From: Candidatus Peregrinibacteria bacterium
GTDB lineage: Bacteria > Patescibacteriota > Gracilibacteria > UBA1369
Length of the DNA: 7,495 bases
NCBI GenBank assembly: GCA_014728765.1
Contig: WJLA01000085.1
Span: forward strand, 1-7,495
Direction: 5' to 3'
Made by a program: the position numbers and the translations under genes. The notes under the pieces were generated by a model that did no database searches, was not told the origin of the DNA, and saw nothing but the letters and a program-made list of their open reading frames with translations. This document shows, in pieces, positions 1 to 6,753 of the stretch (position 1 is its first letter; each line of letters opens with the position of its first letter).

Positions 1-2397
1 AGTTGTGACAGACTCTTTGAATTTTAATTCCATTAATGAACCTCCTACAAAATCTATTCCGGGTTTTAATCCAAAAATAAACACACCAACAATTGAAAAA
101 ATAATTAAGATAGTTGAAAATCCATAAGCAATTTTCCTGTTTTTAACTATTTCATACAGTTTGGAATGTGATTTTTTTGGAAAACCAAAAAATGTTTTAC
201 TTTCTCCTATTTTATTTCCAACAAAAGTTTTAAGGAATACCCTGGTTAAGGTAATCGCAGAGAACATTGAAACTAAAATACCTGCTGCAAGATTAAACGC
301 AAATCCTTGAATGATAGAGCTTCCAAAATAAAACAATATCGCACAAGTGATTAAAGAAGAAAAATTGGAATCCTTAATACTTGTCCAAGCTCTTTCAAAA
401 CCAACATTGATTGCGCTATCCAATGATCGACCATCTCGAAGCTCTTCTTTAACTCTTTCAAAAATTAAAATGTTGGCATCAACAGCCATACCGATTGAAA
501 GAATAACACCTGCAACACCAGCTAGTGTAAGCACTACCGGAGTGGATAAAATGAAGCTCATAAAAAAGAGAACGAAGCATGTTAAAATCAGTGAAATCAG
601 TTTTTCCGGTCCTGAATCTTTGCCATTTAGTATTCTAACAACCAAATAGATGAAAATAATGACAGCTATTGGTAAAGCGAGTTGAATTGGTAAAGCAACT
701 TTAATTAGAAAAATTAAAATTGTCGTATACATAAACAATGCAAGAGAAGCTATTATTCCTGCAGCTCTGTAATAGAAAAGCATAAATAAACCTATTAATG
801 CCAATCCAATCAAACCTGCATAGAGACTGGAATCCAAAGCTTCTTGTCCTAAAGATGCACCTATTGTGTATTGTCCCACCAGTAAAATAGGGGCGGGGAT
901 TGCACCTGTATTTAAATCTCTAGCTAGTTTTTCAGCTTCTCTTATTGTGAATCCTCCGGTAATAACCGCATTACCATCAGGAATTTTGCTGTTTACATTG
1001 GGAGCTGAAATTTGTTCACCACCAACAAAAATGGCAATCGGTTTACCAATGTTTTTTTCTGTTAATTGTTCAAACATATCTGCACCTTCGGGTGTGAAAG
1101 ATATTGAAACTTGAGGATTATATAATTGATCAAAAGTAACATCCGCTCTTTGGAAAAATTTTCCATCCAGTCCTGTTGTTACCCAAGGATCATCAGAGCT
1201 GTCAAAAAATAAAGTGGCAACTTTGTATTGTTCTTCTTCTCTTGTTTCGTCAATCGCTTGATTGATTTCCTCGGCTTTGATTATATGAAAACCAAGTGGG
1301 CTTTCAACTATATCACTGATTTGTCCTGCTTCGCTGAAATTGAAGGCGGTCTCTGTTACTTCTTTAACGTAGGTAACATTGTTTTCCGTTACGGGAACTT
1401 CTTCTAAGCCTTGATTTGAGCTAGATGCCGCATCCGAATACTCTTCTGCCAGTGTGGCAAAAGAGCCGGTAGGAGCATCTTGACCTTCCTCAACCGGGGT
1501 GCCTGATCTAAGCGCGTCTATTTGAGCTTTTATTTCTTGGGCTCGATTTCTTGCTTCATCTCTGCTTCTATCTATTTCTCCGGCTTGAGGAGATTCATTA
1601 TGTGATATTAATATTTGTGAGATTACAACATTTTTAGGTTCGTTGATTTCTCTTGTTCCTGTTTGTTTTTCAAGTAATTTGACAATATAATATCCATTTG
1701 TTTGCACGACTTGGCCGGTTGCAGAATCAAACACAAATTCTCCGCTTGCTTCAATCAATTCGTCATTTACTTCGTTAACTTCCATCCCTGGTACCACTTC
1801 TCGGATTGAACCTGATAATTCATCTTTAAACCTGAATTCTTCAGTTACTGTGTAAGAGACTTTGCTAGGATTTAGCTGTTCTTCTTCTAATGCAATGAAT
1901 TCAAAATCACTGTCAGTTTCTTTTATTTTTTTAAGTACGTTTTCCGCTTGAACGCGAACTTTTTCGGCTTGCTCAGGGTCAGGTTCCGCTCTTCTTTCTT
2001 TAAATTCCAATTGAATGGTTTTTCCAACGGTTTCTTTTGCTTCATCCAAATCTTTTATTCCTGCCAATTCGACTATAATATGATGTTCGTCACCAACTAT
2101 TGATGAATAAATATTTGGTTCAGAAACACCCAAGGAATTTACTCTTTGTTGTATTACATTGATAACACCGTCAATAATATCGTCTCTGTCACTTTCGGGA
2201 ACTTTTCTTAAATCAATTTTGTAATCCAATTGCGATCCGCCTTGTAAATCCAGTCCAAGATTTATTTTAGATTGCGTTATTGAATTTGGTAAAAAAGGAA
2301 GATATTGCTTTTGAAGATCTCCCGGTAAAGTAAAAAATGCCAGTATCAGACCTACTAAAAGTATTATTCCCGAATATAGAAAACCTCTGTTTTTCAT
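1..2397 (-). CDS. secDF: SecDF protein-export motor with parvulin insertion (partial, 3' end beyond left edge)
   Basis: Membrane subunit of the Sec translocase that uses the proton gradient to pull exported proteins across the membrane. The frame is open without a stop from ATG at 2397 to base 1 (799 codons), so the C-terminus is missing. Seen in order: TM1 (residues 6-25); the SecD motif GLDLQGG (48-54); the P1 base (about 60-133); a long insertion (about 134-390) with one degenerate and one intact parvulin-like domain; the return of P1 with TGLDG and a GGFTIREAEKLA segment (about 405-520); membrane helices from 525 with GMAVDANILIFER (636-648), including the Asp expected in proton transfer (D640); a short linker; then a SecF start with a TM helix (756-777) and GIDFVGGS (780-787). 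So SecD and SecF are fused, as in Bacillus or Thermus SecDF. The ATG lies 2 nt after the cupin stop and has no Shine-Dalgarno. Secretion function is very likely; the role of the insertion is inferred. Confidence 0.95.
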   Translation of the reverse strand, partial: MKNRGFLYSGIILLVGLILAFFTLPGDLQKQYLPFLPNSITQSKINLGLDLQGGSQLDYKIDLRKVPESDRDDIIDGVINVIQQRVNSLGVSEPNIYSSIVGDEHHIIVELAGIKDLDEAKETVGKTIQLEFKERRAEPDPEQAEKVRVQAENVLKKIKETDSDFEFIALEEEQLNPSKVSYTVTEEFRFKDELSGSIREVVPGMEVNEVNDELIEASGEFVFDSATGQVVQTNGYYIVKLLEKQTGTREINEPKNVVISQILISHNESPQAGEIDRSRDEARNRAQEIKAQIDALRSGTPVEEGQDAPTGSFATLAEEYSDAASSSNQGLEEVPVTENNVTYVKEVTETAFNFSEAGQISDIVESPLGFHIIKAEEINQAIDETREEEQYKVATLFFDSSDDPWVTTGLDGKFFQRADVTFDQLYNPQVSISFTPEGADMFEQLTEKNIGKPIAIFVGGEQISAPNVNSKIPDGNAVITGGFTIREAEKLARDLNTGAIPAPILLVGQYTIGASLGQEALDSSLYAGLIGLALIGLFMLFYYRAAGIIASLALFMYTTILIFLIKVALPIQLALPIAVIIFIYLVVRILNGKDSGPEKLISLILTCFVLFFMSFILSTPVVLTLAGVAGVILSIGMAVDANILIFERVKEELRDGRSLDSAINVGFERAWTSIKDSNFSSLITCAILFYFGSSIIQGFAFNLAAGILVSMFSAITLTRVFLKTFVGNKIGESKTFFGFPKKSHSKLYEIVKNRKIAYGFSTILIIFSIVGVFIFGLKPGIDFVGGSLMELKFKESVTT
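541..687 (-). other. Extra hydrophobic hairpin in the SecD membrane domain
   Basis: Between the TM3-like segment (residues 547-569) and the conserved TLAGVAGVILSIGMAVDAN segment (624-642) lie about 50 residues (571-619) without a counterpart in the E. coli SecD layout as I remember it, where TM3 leads almost directly into the PGIAG helix. The insert holds two strongly hydrophobic stretches (about 573-590 and 600-619) separated by a short charged loop, LNGKDSGPEK. Two added helices would keep the topology of the rest of the protein unchanged. The frame is continuous through it. Confidence 0.6.
1264..1632 (-). other. Parvulin (PpiC/rotamase) domain inside SecDF
   Basis: Residues about 256-378 of the SecDF protein read as a full parvulin-type peptidyl-prolyl cis-trans isomerase domain. 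Visible marks are a first strand ending in QILISHNE with His266, an Ala/Arg-rich helix (280-298), the FATLAEEYSD segment (313-322) followed by a Ser-rich turn and QGL, an AFNFSEAGQISDIVESPLG stretch (351-369), and the closing strand GFHIIK with His371. Both conserved parvulin histidines are present, so activity is plausible. By SecD topology the domain lies outside the cytoplasmic membrane, where it could act on chains leaving the Sec channel. Domain identity is by motif reading; activity is inferred. Confidence 0.85.
1660..1998 (-). other. Degenerate parvulin-like repeat inside SecDF
   Basis: Residues about 134-246, just before the intact parvulin domain, follow the same order of elements: a charged helix (EQAEKVRVQAENVLKKIK, 142-159), a DFEFIALEEE segment (164-173), a KDELSGSIREVVPGMEV stretch (191-207) and a closing NGYYIVKLLEK strand (234-244). 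The first-strand histidine is absent (the stretch reads LEFKERR) and the closing GyHI histidine is Tyr. If this is a second parvulin fold, it is probably inactive and could serve for binding or spacing, as non-catalytic parvulin domains do in SurA-like chaperones. The assignment rests on pattern resemblance only. Confidence 0.5.
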
Positions 2398-2399
2398 GG

Positions 2400-2852
2400 T
2401 TAAGATGATTTAATAATTTTTATTGTTTTTGATAGTGTTTGATCCAATTCTTCATTGTTACCTTTCCCTTTTCTTCCGTAATCGTCATGCAGTTTTACAA
2501 CGTCATCAAGTTCAGGCGTGGAAACTTCAAAGATTGTTGAATCTTCAATTGCTTCAACACGATGGATAGTATAGGGATAAACATCAAATTTGTCACCCGG
2601 ATTTAAAAATATCTCTTGCAAGTTAGCAACTTTCTTTCCGAATGTAAGTTTTACTTTGCCGGATAGGAGGTATTGAGTTTCAGTTTTTTTTTCATGATAT
2701 TGCAATGAATATCGATGACCTTGATTGATTTGCAGTATTTTTCCCGCATAAAATTCGGTTTGCGCAAACCAAATCTCTTTTCCCCACGGTTTAGCTTTTT
2801 CTTGAATAGGCTTTTGTTCCAAATTTAATTTTTGATGTTTTCTTTTTTCCAT
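2400..2852 (-). CDS. Cupin protein, type II phosphomannose isomerase-like
   Basis: A 150-residue single-domain cupin matching the C-terminal isomerase domain of bifunctional ManC/AlgA proteins. Seen: KPWGKE (21-26); GHRYSLQYHEKKTETQYLLSG (45-65), equivalent to the SLQxHxHRxEHW region and cupin motif 1; PGDKFDVYPYTIHRV (85-99), cupin motif 2; and a C-terminal LDDVVKLHDDYGRKGKG, equivalent to the EDDIVRxxDxYGR end of ManC. His53, Glu58 and His97 can serve as metal ligands. The second histidine of the classical HxH is Lys55, which I believe occurs in the stand-alone HEKK-type members. The likely role is interconversion of fructose-6-P and mannose-6-P, or another sugar-phosphate function, supplying the guanylyltransferase encoded 6 nt upstream. 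ATG at 2852 has no Shine-Dalgarno, so coupled translation is likely. Family is firm; the exact reaction is inferred. Confidence 0.85.
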   Translation of the reverse strand: MEKRKHQKLNLEQKPIQEKAKPWGKEIWFAQTEFYAGKILQINQGHRYSLQYHEKKTETQYLLSGKVKLTFGKKVANLQEIFLNPGDKFDVYPYTIHRVEAIEDSTIFEVSTPELDDVVKLHDDYGRKGKGNNEELDQTLSKTIKIIKSS

Positions 2853-2858
2853 TATTAT

Positions 2859-3920
2859 TTATGTTAAGTCCGGGTAATCGGTTTTAATTTTTTCTATGAG
2901 CGGTTTAATGTTGGTACTTTTTTTCTTGTCGGCAATCAGTAGTGCGTCACCTGTATCAACAACAATAATATTATCTAAACCGATTGTAGCTATCAGTTTT
3001 TTTGGCGGTCCATATATTAAAGAATTTTGTGTGTCCAAACCAAGGTGCTCTCCTTTAATTACATTGTTGTTTTCGCCGTTTGCCAATTCACTCCAAATTG
3101 ATTCCCAAGTTCCTATGTCATTCCAGCCTAAGTCGGCCGGAATAATTCTAACTTTACCGCTGTCCACTTTTTCCATAATGGCATAATCAACAGATATCTT
3201 TTCACATTTTGGATATAGTTCAGCGATTTTGTCAGCACTATTTCCTTTCATTTCTTGAAGCAGACTGAAAATTTGTGGTTGAAATTGTTTGAACATTTCC
3301 AAAATATCCTTAACTTTCCAAACGTAAAGTCCTGTATTCCAGAGATAGCTTTGATGTCTGACGAAATGTTTGGCGGTTTGAAGATCAGGTTTTTCGACAA
3401 ATTTTTCAAATTTATGTATGGCAATATCATCTATTTCTTCCAGTTGTTTACCAATTTTTACATAACCTAAGTTTACATTGGGAAAATTTGCCTTAACTTC
3501 TATGATATTTAATGTTCGTTTTTCTTCTGCCAATTTTTCCGCTACTTTAAGTTTTTTTTCCAATTCGACAGTATCCTGAATCAAGTGATCCGCATAAATT
3601 ACCGCCATGACACTTTCAGGGTATTTTTCCGATAAGACAGTGGCAATATAACCAATGCACGGGGCAGTATCCCGTAGTGCAGGTTCTATAATGATATTTT
3701 CAGAAGGCATTAGCCCTTTGGTTTGTTCTTCCACTATTTCTTTGAAGTCGGAAATTGTAGCAACATAAATATCTTCAGGTTTCTGAAATTTCAATCGCTC
3801 AATTGTTTCTTGCAGCATTGATTTTTCAGTTACCAGTTTTTGAAATTGTTTAGGTTTGTTTTTTCTGCTCATCGGCCAAAGGCGAGTTCCATGTCCTCCT
3901 GCCAGGATAACTGTTTTCAT
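2859..3920 (-). CDS. manC: Mannose-1-phosphate guanylyltransferase
   Basis: Cytoplasmic enzyme making GDP-mannose from mannose-1-phosphate and GTP, the donor for surface polysaccharides, glycolipids or GDP-sugar derivatives. The 353-residue protein begins with the nucleotidyltransferase signature AGGHGTRLWPMSRKNKPKQF (7-26). It continues with a Tyr-Ala-Asp-His metal-site segment (109-112), the FVEKP sugar-phosphate motif (174-178), WNTGLYVW (194-201), SVDYAIME (243-250) and LGWNDIGTW (264-272). It ends after the guanylyltransferase domain and its short C-terminal strand region. The isomerase domain found in about 480-residue ManC/AlgA proteins is instead the separate downstream cupin gene. 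It starts 4 nt after the prepilin peptidase stop. The gene symbol follows the family name; the substrate could in principle be a related hexose-1-phosphate, but the motifs are those of GDP-mannose pyrophosphorylases. Confidence 0.95.
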   Translation of the reverse strand: MKTVILAGGHGTRLWPMSRKNKPKQFQKLVTEKSMLQETIERLKFQKPEDIYVATISDFKEIVEEQTKGLMPSENIIIEPALRDTAPCIGYIATVLSEKYPESVMAVIYADHLIQDTVELEKKLKVAEKLAEEKRTLNIIEVKANFPNVNLGYVKIGKQLEEIDDIAIHKFEKFVEKPDLQTAKHFVRHQSYLWNTGLYVWKVKDILEMFKQFQPQIFSLLQEMKGNSADKIAELYPKCEKISVDYAIMEKVDSGKVRIIPADLGWNDIGTWESIWSELANGENNNVIKGEHLGLDTQNSLIYGPPKKLIATIGLDNIIVVDTGDALLIADKKKSTNIKPLIEKIKTDYPDLT

Positions 3921-3924
3921 GATA

Positions 3925-4755
3925 CTAAATAAATATTATATTAGTGTTTAGATACCACATATAGATATAGTTTCCAAAGTATAATGAAAGCAATGTTCCG
4001 ATGCTCATAAATGGGGCAAAGGGAATAGTATCTTTTCTGGTTACAGTTTTAGTGGTGATTAGAAATAAACTCACAATGCTTGCTATCAAATATGTTAAGA
4101 AAATGGCAACCATAAATTTTTCAAAACCGAGAATTAAGGCTATTCCAATTCCAAAATAAACATCTCCAGATCCAAGCCAATTACCTTTCGATATTAACCA
4201 TTGACCGCCAAAAAATATAAAATTAACTATCAAAGCCAATAGTATTGAAATTAAACTGTTTTGTAGAGAAATAAAAGGAGCAAAAAGACAGGTCAGAAGC
4301 CAAGCATATAAAAATTTATTAGGGATTTCTTTGGTTTTAAGATCTACGAAAGTAATTGCAATTAATATTAAGCAGATCAGATTTAAATATATAAAGTGAA
4401 AACTGAATCTAGTAATATTATTTTTTTCGACAAAAAAATCAAATGCAGGTGTGCTTAAAAAAAAGTAATTTGTTAGAAAAATCAACGCGGTTAATATTTC
4501 AAGCAAAGGATATTCTAAAGGTATTTTATTTTTGCAATATCTGCATTTGCCTTTGATAAAAAAAAAGCTAAAAATGGGGAATAAGTCAATTGTGTGCAGT
4601 TGATGATTGCAATTAGGACATTTTGATTTGCCTAGAATTATTCCTTTTTCATCATTAATTATTCTATTTGTTATTACGCTTAAAAAGCTTCCAAATGATG
4701 CTCCAAGCATAAATATTAAACTTATTTTAATTAAATTAAAGATGACTATGTCCAT
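3925..4755 (-). CDS. pilD: Prepilin peptidase (type IV leader peptidase, A24 family)
   Basis: Polytopic membrane aspartyl protease that removes the leader of type IV prepilins or pseudopilins and usually N-methylates the new N-terminus. The 276-residue protein shows the N-terminal GASFGSFLSVITNR segment (18-31), a four-Cys zinc site as CPNC (46-49) and CRYC (71-74) typical of the methylase-bearing form, a LEYPLLEILTALIF segment (80-93), and both catalytic aspartates: D138 in FVDLKTKEIPN and D198 in GSGD. It ends with KDTIPFAPFMSIGT (241-254). At least six hydrophobic segments are visible. Its ATG overlaps the TPR gene's stop in TAATG, so its translation is probably coupled to that gene. No pilin gene is in the window. 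The symbol is by family; pilD and tadV/comC-type roles cannot be told apart here. Confidence 0.95.
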   Translation of the reverse strand: MDIVIFNLIKISLIFMLGASFGSFLSVITNRIINDEKGIILGKSKCPNCNHQLHTIDLFPIFSFFFIKGKCRYCKNKIPLEYPLLEILTALIFLTNYFFLSTPAFDFFVEKNNITRFSFHFIYLNLICLILIAITFVDLKTKEIPNKFLYAWLLTCLFAPFISLQNSLISILLALIVNFIFFGGQWLISKGNWLGSGDVYFGIGIALILGFEKFMVAIFLTYLIASIVSLFLITTKTVTRKDTIPFAPFMSIGTLLSLYFGNYIYMWYLNTNIIFI

Positions 4756-6275
4756 TATTGAGCTAGTGTATTAACTTGAATATTTTTATTATATATTTTT
4801 GCAATGACGCTATTATAGCGATTGGCTGCAATGCCGCTTACACCACTTCCGCTTCCTAGATTGTGCGCTTTTTTATAAAAATTTACGGCTTTATTTAAAT
4901 CTCCTTGTTGTTCGAACAATATTCCATAATTTAAATAGACAGCATCCAGATTTGGATCAATGGCCATAGCTTGATTGAGATGTGATTCCGCTAATTCAAA
5001 GTTTTCATTGTAAATTAATGACCATGCCATAAGATTATGGCTCATGGCGTTTCGAGGATGACTTTCTAATGCTAATTTGGAAAGCTCAAGCGCTTTTTCA
5101 GGTTGTTGAAGTTTTTCAATATATATCCAGATCGGTCGAATATAATAGTTTATGTCTTGATCATTGATAGCTAAGACATTCGAATAGTTAAGGGCAGCTT
5201 TTTCATAATTTTTTTGTTGTAAATAAATTTCAGCTAATTTTTGGTCAATTTGGATTTTTGGTTGAAAATTTAAATCTCTTGCTTTTAAGAGAAAATCTTC
5301 CGCTTTTTCATAGTCGTTGATGGTGTAGTATGCAATTCCCAAAAAGAAGTTTGTTTCAGCTTTTTGAGGATCCAATACTTTAGCTCTTTCCAAGGCTTCT
5401 ATTGCATCCATATATTTTTCGGTTTTCAAATAGGCATATCCAAGCAGAATCCAGGCGTCTCTGTAATCTAATTTTTCTTTGGTAACAGTGAAAAGAAGGG
5501 GAATGGCAATTTCATATTCTTCAACTTGATTATAGCTGCGTGCCAGCAGTACTTTAAGATGTATCGACGGAGATTCAACATTGAAATCAAATTCTCTGTA
5601 TGCGTTTAAGAAACTTTCTGCATTTGCTTTTAGTTCTTGATCCGGTGAAGATTCCGCAACGTTTTGCAGTAATTGTTTTGCTTTAGCATGGTCTTCATAA
5701 TAAGCGGCTAAAATTCCTTGATAATATTTTACAATAAATTCATCGCTTTCTATGGCATCGAATATATCGCGAGCTTTTTGGATTTCACGCTGATTCAATA
5801 GAGCCTTTCCTAAATAGATTTTAGCATCAATGCTCTCGGGATCTTTTTCTAAAATCAACTCATAAGTTTTTTGGGCTTTGTCAAAATTTCCAATTTCAAT
5901 ATGCAGTCGACCTATTTCATATAAAGGATCAATTTTAGAAGGATTTTTAAGATATGCGTTTTGATATTCGGCTATTGCCAATGTGTTAAATTCTCCATTT
6001 TCCAATAATTGTGCTCTTTTGATTATTTCTTCATAAGTTTTGGTTCTGGCAATTCTGTCAGGACTTTCTTTTAATTCTTCGGGAAGCGAAGCTTCCGCTT
6101 TTTCAATTTCCTTTTCATCTATAAACGGATTTTGTTCACTTTCGGTATTTTGTGGGACCGGTTGTTCTTGATTTTTTCCTTCATTAAAAGGTGGTAAATC
6201 AAATAAATACATAAAAATTAGTGCAAAAGCTATAACTATGACAAAAATAATAATTTTAATGATTTTAGAAAGCAT
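4755..6275 (-). CDS. Membrane-anchored TPR protein
   Basis: I do not recognise a specific gene. The 506-residue protein starts with a short basic end (MLSKIIK), one hydrophobic segment (about 8-25) with no lipobox cysteine, then a linker rich in Glu, Gln and Pro (31-75). The positive charges before the helix favour N-in topology, placing the rest outside the cytoplasmic membrane. From about residue 82 to 477 I count roughly eleven TPR or TPR-like units of about 34 residues. The clearest are 115-148, 272-305, 306-339, 410-443 and 444-477, with the usual small residue at position 8, Ala at 20 and Pro near 32. TPR arrays bind other proteins. The next gene, a prepilin peptidase, is coupled by a 1-nt overlap, so a scaffold role in pilus assembly or export is a reasonable guess. 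Its start overlaps the end of ruvC by 11 nt and has no Shine-Dalgarno. Confidence 0.9.
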   Translation of the reverse strand: MLSKIIKIIIFVIVIAFALIFMYLFDLPPFNEGKNQEQPVPQNTESEQNPFIDEKEIEKAEASLPEELKESPDRIARTKTYEEIIKRAQLLENGEFNTLAIAEYQNAYLKNPSKIDPLYEIGRLHIEIGNFDKAQKTYELILEKDPESIDAKIYLGKALLNQREIQKARDIFDAIESDEFIVKYYQGILAAYYEDHAKAKQLLQNVAESSPDQELKANAESFLNAYREFDFNVESPSIHLKVLLARSYNQVEEYEIAIPLLFTVTKEKLDYRDAWILLGYAYLKTEKYMDAIEALERAKVLDPQKAETNFFLGIAYYTINDYEKAEDFLLKARDLNFQPKIQIDQKLAEIYLQQKNYEKAALNYSNVLAINDQDINYYIRPIWIYIEKLQQPEKALELSKLALESHPRNAMSHNLMAWSLIYNENFELAESHLNQAMAIDPNLDAVYLNYGILFEQQGDLNKAVNFYKKAHNLGSGSGVSGIAANRYNSVIAKIYNKNIQVNTLAQ

Positions 6276-6753
6276 ATTGTTTTTGTTTTAGGTGATTGGC
6301 ATGACAGATTGCGATTGCCAGTGCGTCTGCCGCGTCATCAGGCTTTGGAGGAGCGGTTAGGTTCAAGATAATTTGCGCCATTTTCTGTACACTTTTTTTA
6401 TCCGCTTTTCCATCACCACATATGTTTTGTTTAATTTGATTAGGTGTGTACTCATTTATGTCGTAATCGAATTTTACCATTTCACTAATAATTGCGCCAC
6501 GGCATTCTGCAACTTTTATGGCGGTTTTTACATTTTTGCTAAAAAAAAGCTCTTCAATAGCTACACTATCAGGTTGATATGTTTTAATCAATTCATTCAG
6601 ATCATTGATTAAAAGTTTGATTTTTACACTTTGTGAAGAGTTTGGTTCAGTTTGAATAACTCCATAATCCAATGGAATGAATTCATTGTTTTGATATTTT
6701 ATAATTCCAAAACCTGTAGTGGTTGAGCCTGGATCTATACCGAAAATTATCAA
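6265..6753 (-). CDS. ruvC: Crossover junction endodeoxyribonuclease RuvC
   Basis: Cytoplasmic Holliday-junction resolvase that works as a dimer with the RuvAB branch-migration motor in recombinational repair. The 162 residues match the usual RuvC length. It begins with the RNase H-fold strand IIFGIDPG (Asp7), followed by IEELFF (acidic Glu67) and the segment YTPNQIKQNICGDGKADKKS (102-121) that corresponds to the conserved DNA-contacting YxPxxVKxxxxGxGxAxK region. It ends with DDAADALAIAICH (139-151), in which D140 and D143 correspond to the last two catalytic acids of E. coli RuvC. All four catalytic acidic positions are thus present. The start codon is TTG at 6753: an in-frame stop lies 9 nt further upstream and no ATG is available, while the MIIFGIDPG beginning fits the family. 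ruvA and ruvB are not in the window. Confidence 0.95.
   Translation of the reverse strand: MIIFGIDPGSTTTGFGIIKYQNNEFIPLDYGVIQTEPNSSQSVKIKLLINDLNELIKTYQPDSVAIEELFFSKNVKTAIKVAECRGAIISEMVKFDYDINEYTPNQIKQNICGDGKADKKSVQKMAQIILNLTAPPKPDDAADALAIAICHANHLKQKQYAF
6751..6753 (-). other. TTG start codon of ruvC
   Basis: On the minus strand the codon before ATA ATT TTC GGT (I-I-F-G) is TTG. Reading further upstream in frame gives AAA, TTA, TAT and then a TAA stop at 6763-6765, so TTG is the only common start that gives the complete family N-terminus. No purine-rich Shine-Dalgarno lies in the preceding AT-only bases. The other five starts visible in the window are ATG. Confidence 0.85.

Noticed and set aside
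347..649. Plus-strand reading frame of 100 codons
   Set aside because: It lies antisense to the membrane part of SecDF, whose minus-strand motifs are unmistakable; the translated protein is low-complexity and resembles no family.
866..1114. Plus-strand reading frame of 82 codons
   Set aside because: Antisense to the conserved P1 segment of SecDF; explained as a shadow of that gene.
2896..3470. Two plus-strand frames (2896-3186, 3255-3470) and one minus-strand frame (3248-3430)
   Set aside because: All lie inside manC, which carries every expected motif in its own frame; no start signal or family resemblance in the alternatives.
3935..3940. TATAAT on the minus strand just upstream of manC
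   Set aside because: It lies within the last codons of the prepilin peptidase (Asn-Ile-Ile-Phe), has no -35 partner, and is expected by chance in such AT-rich DNA.
6373..6612. Plus-strand frame of 79 codons rich in Phe, Tyr and Ile
   Set aside because: Antisense to ruvC; the hydrophobic look comes from the AT-rich, Lys/Asn/Glu-rich opposite strand.
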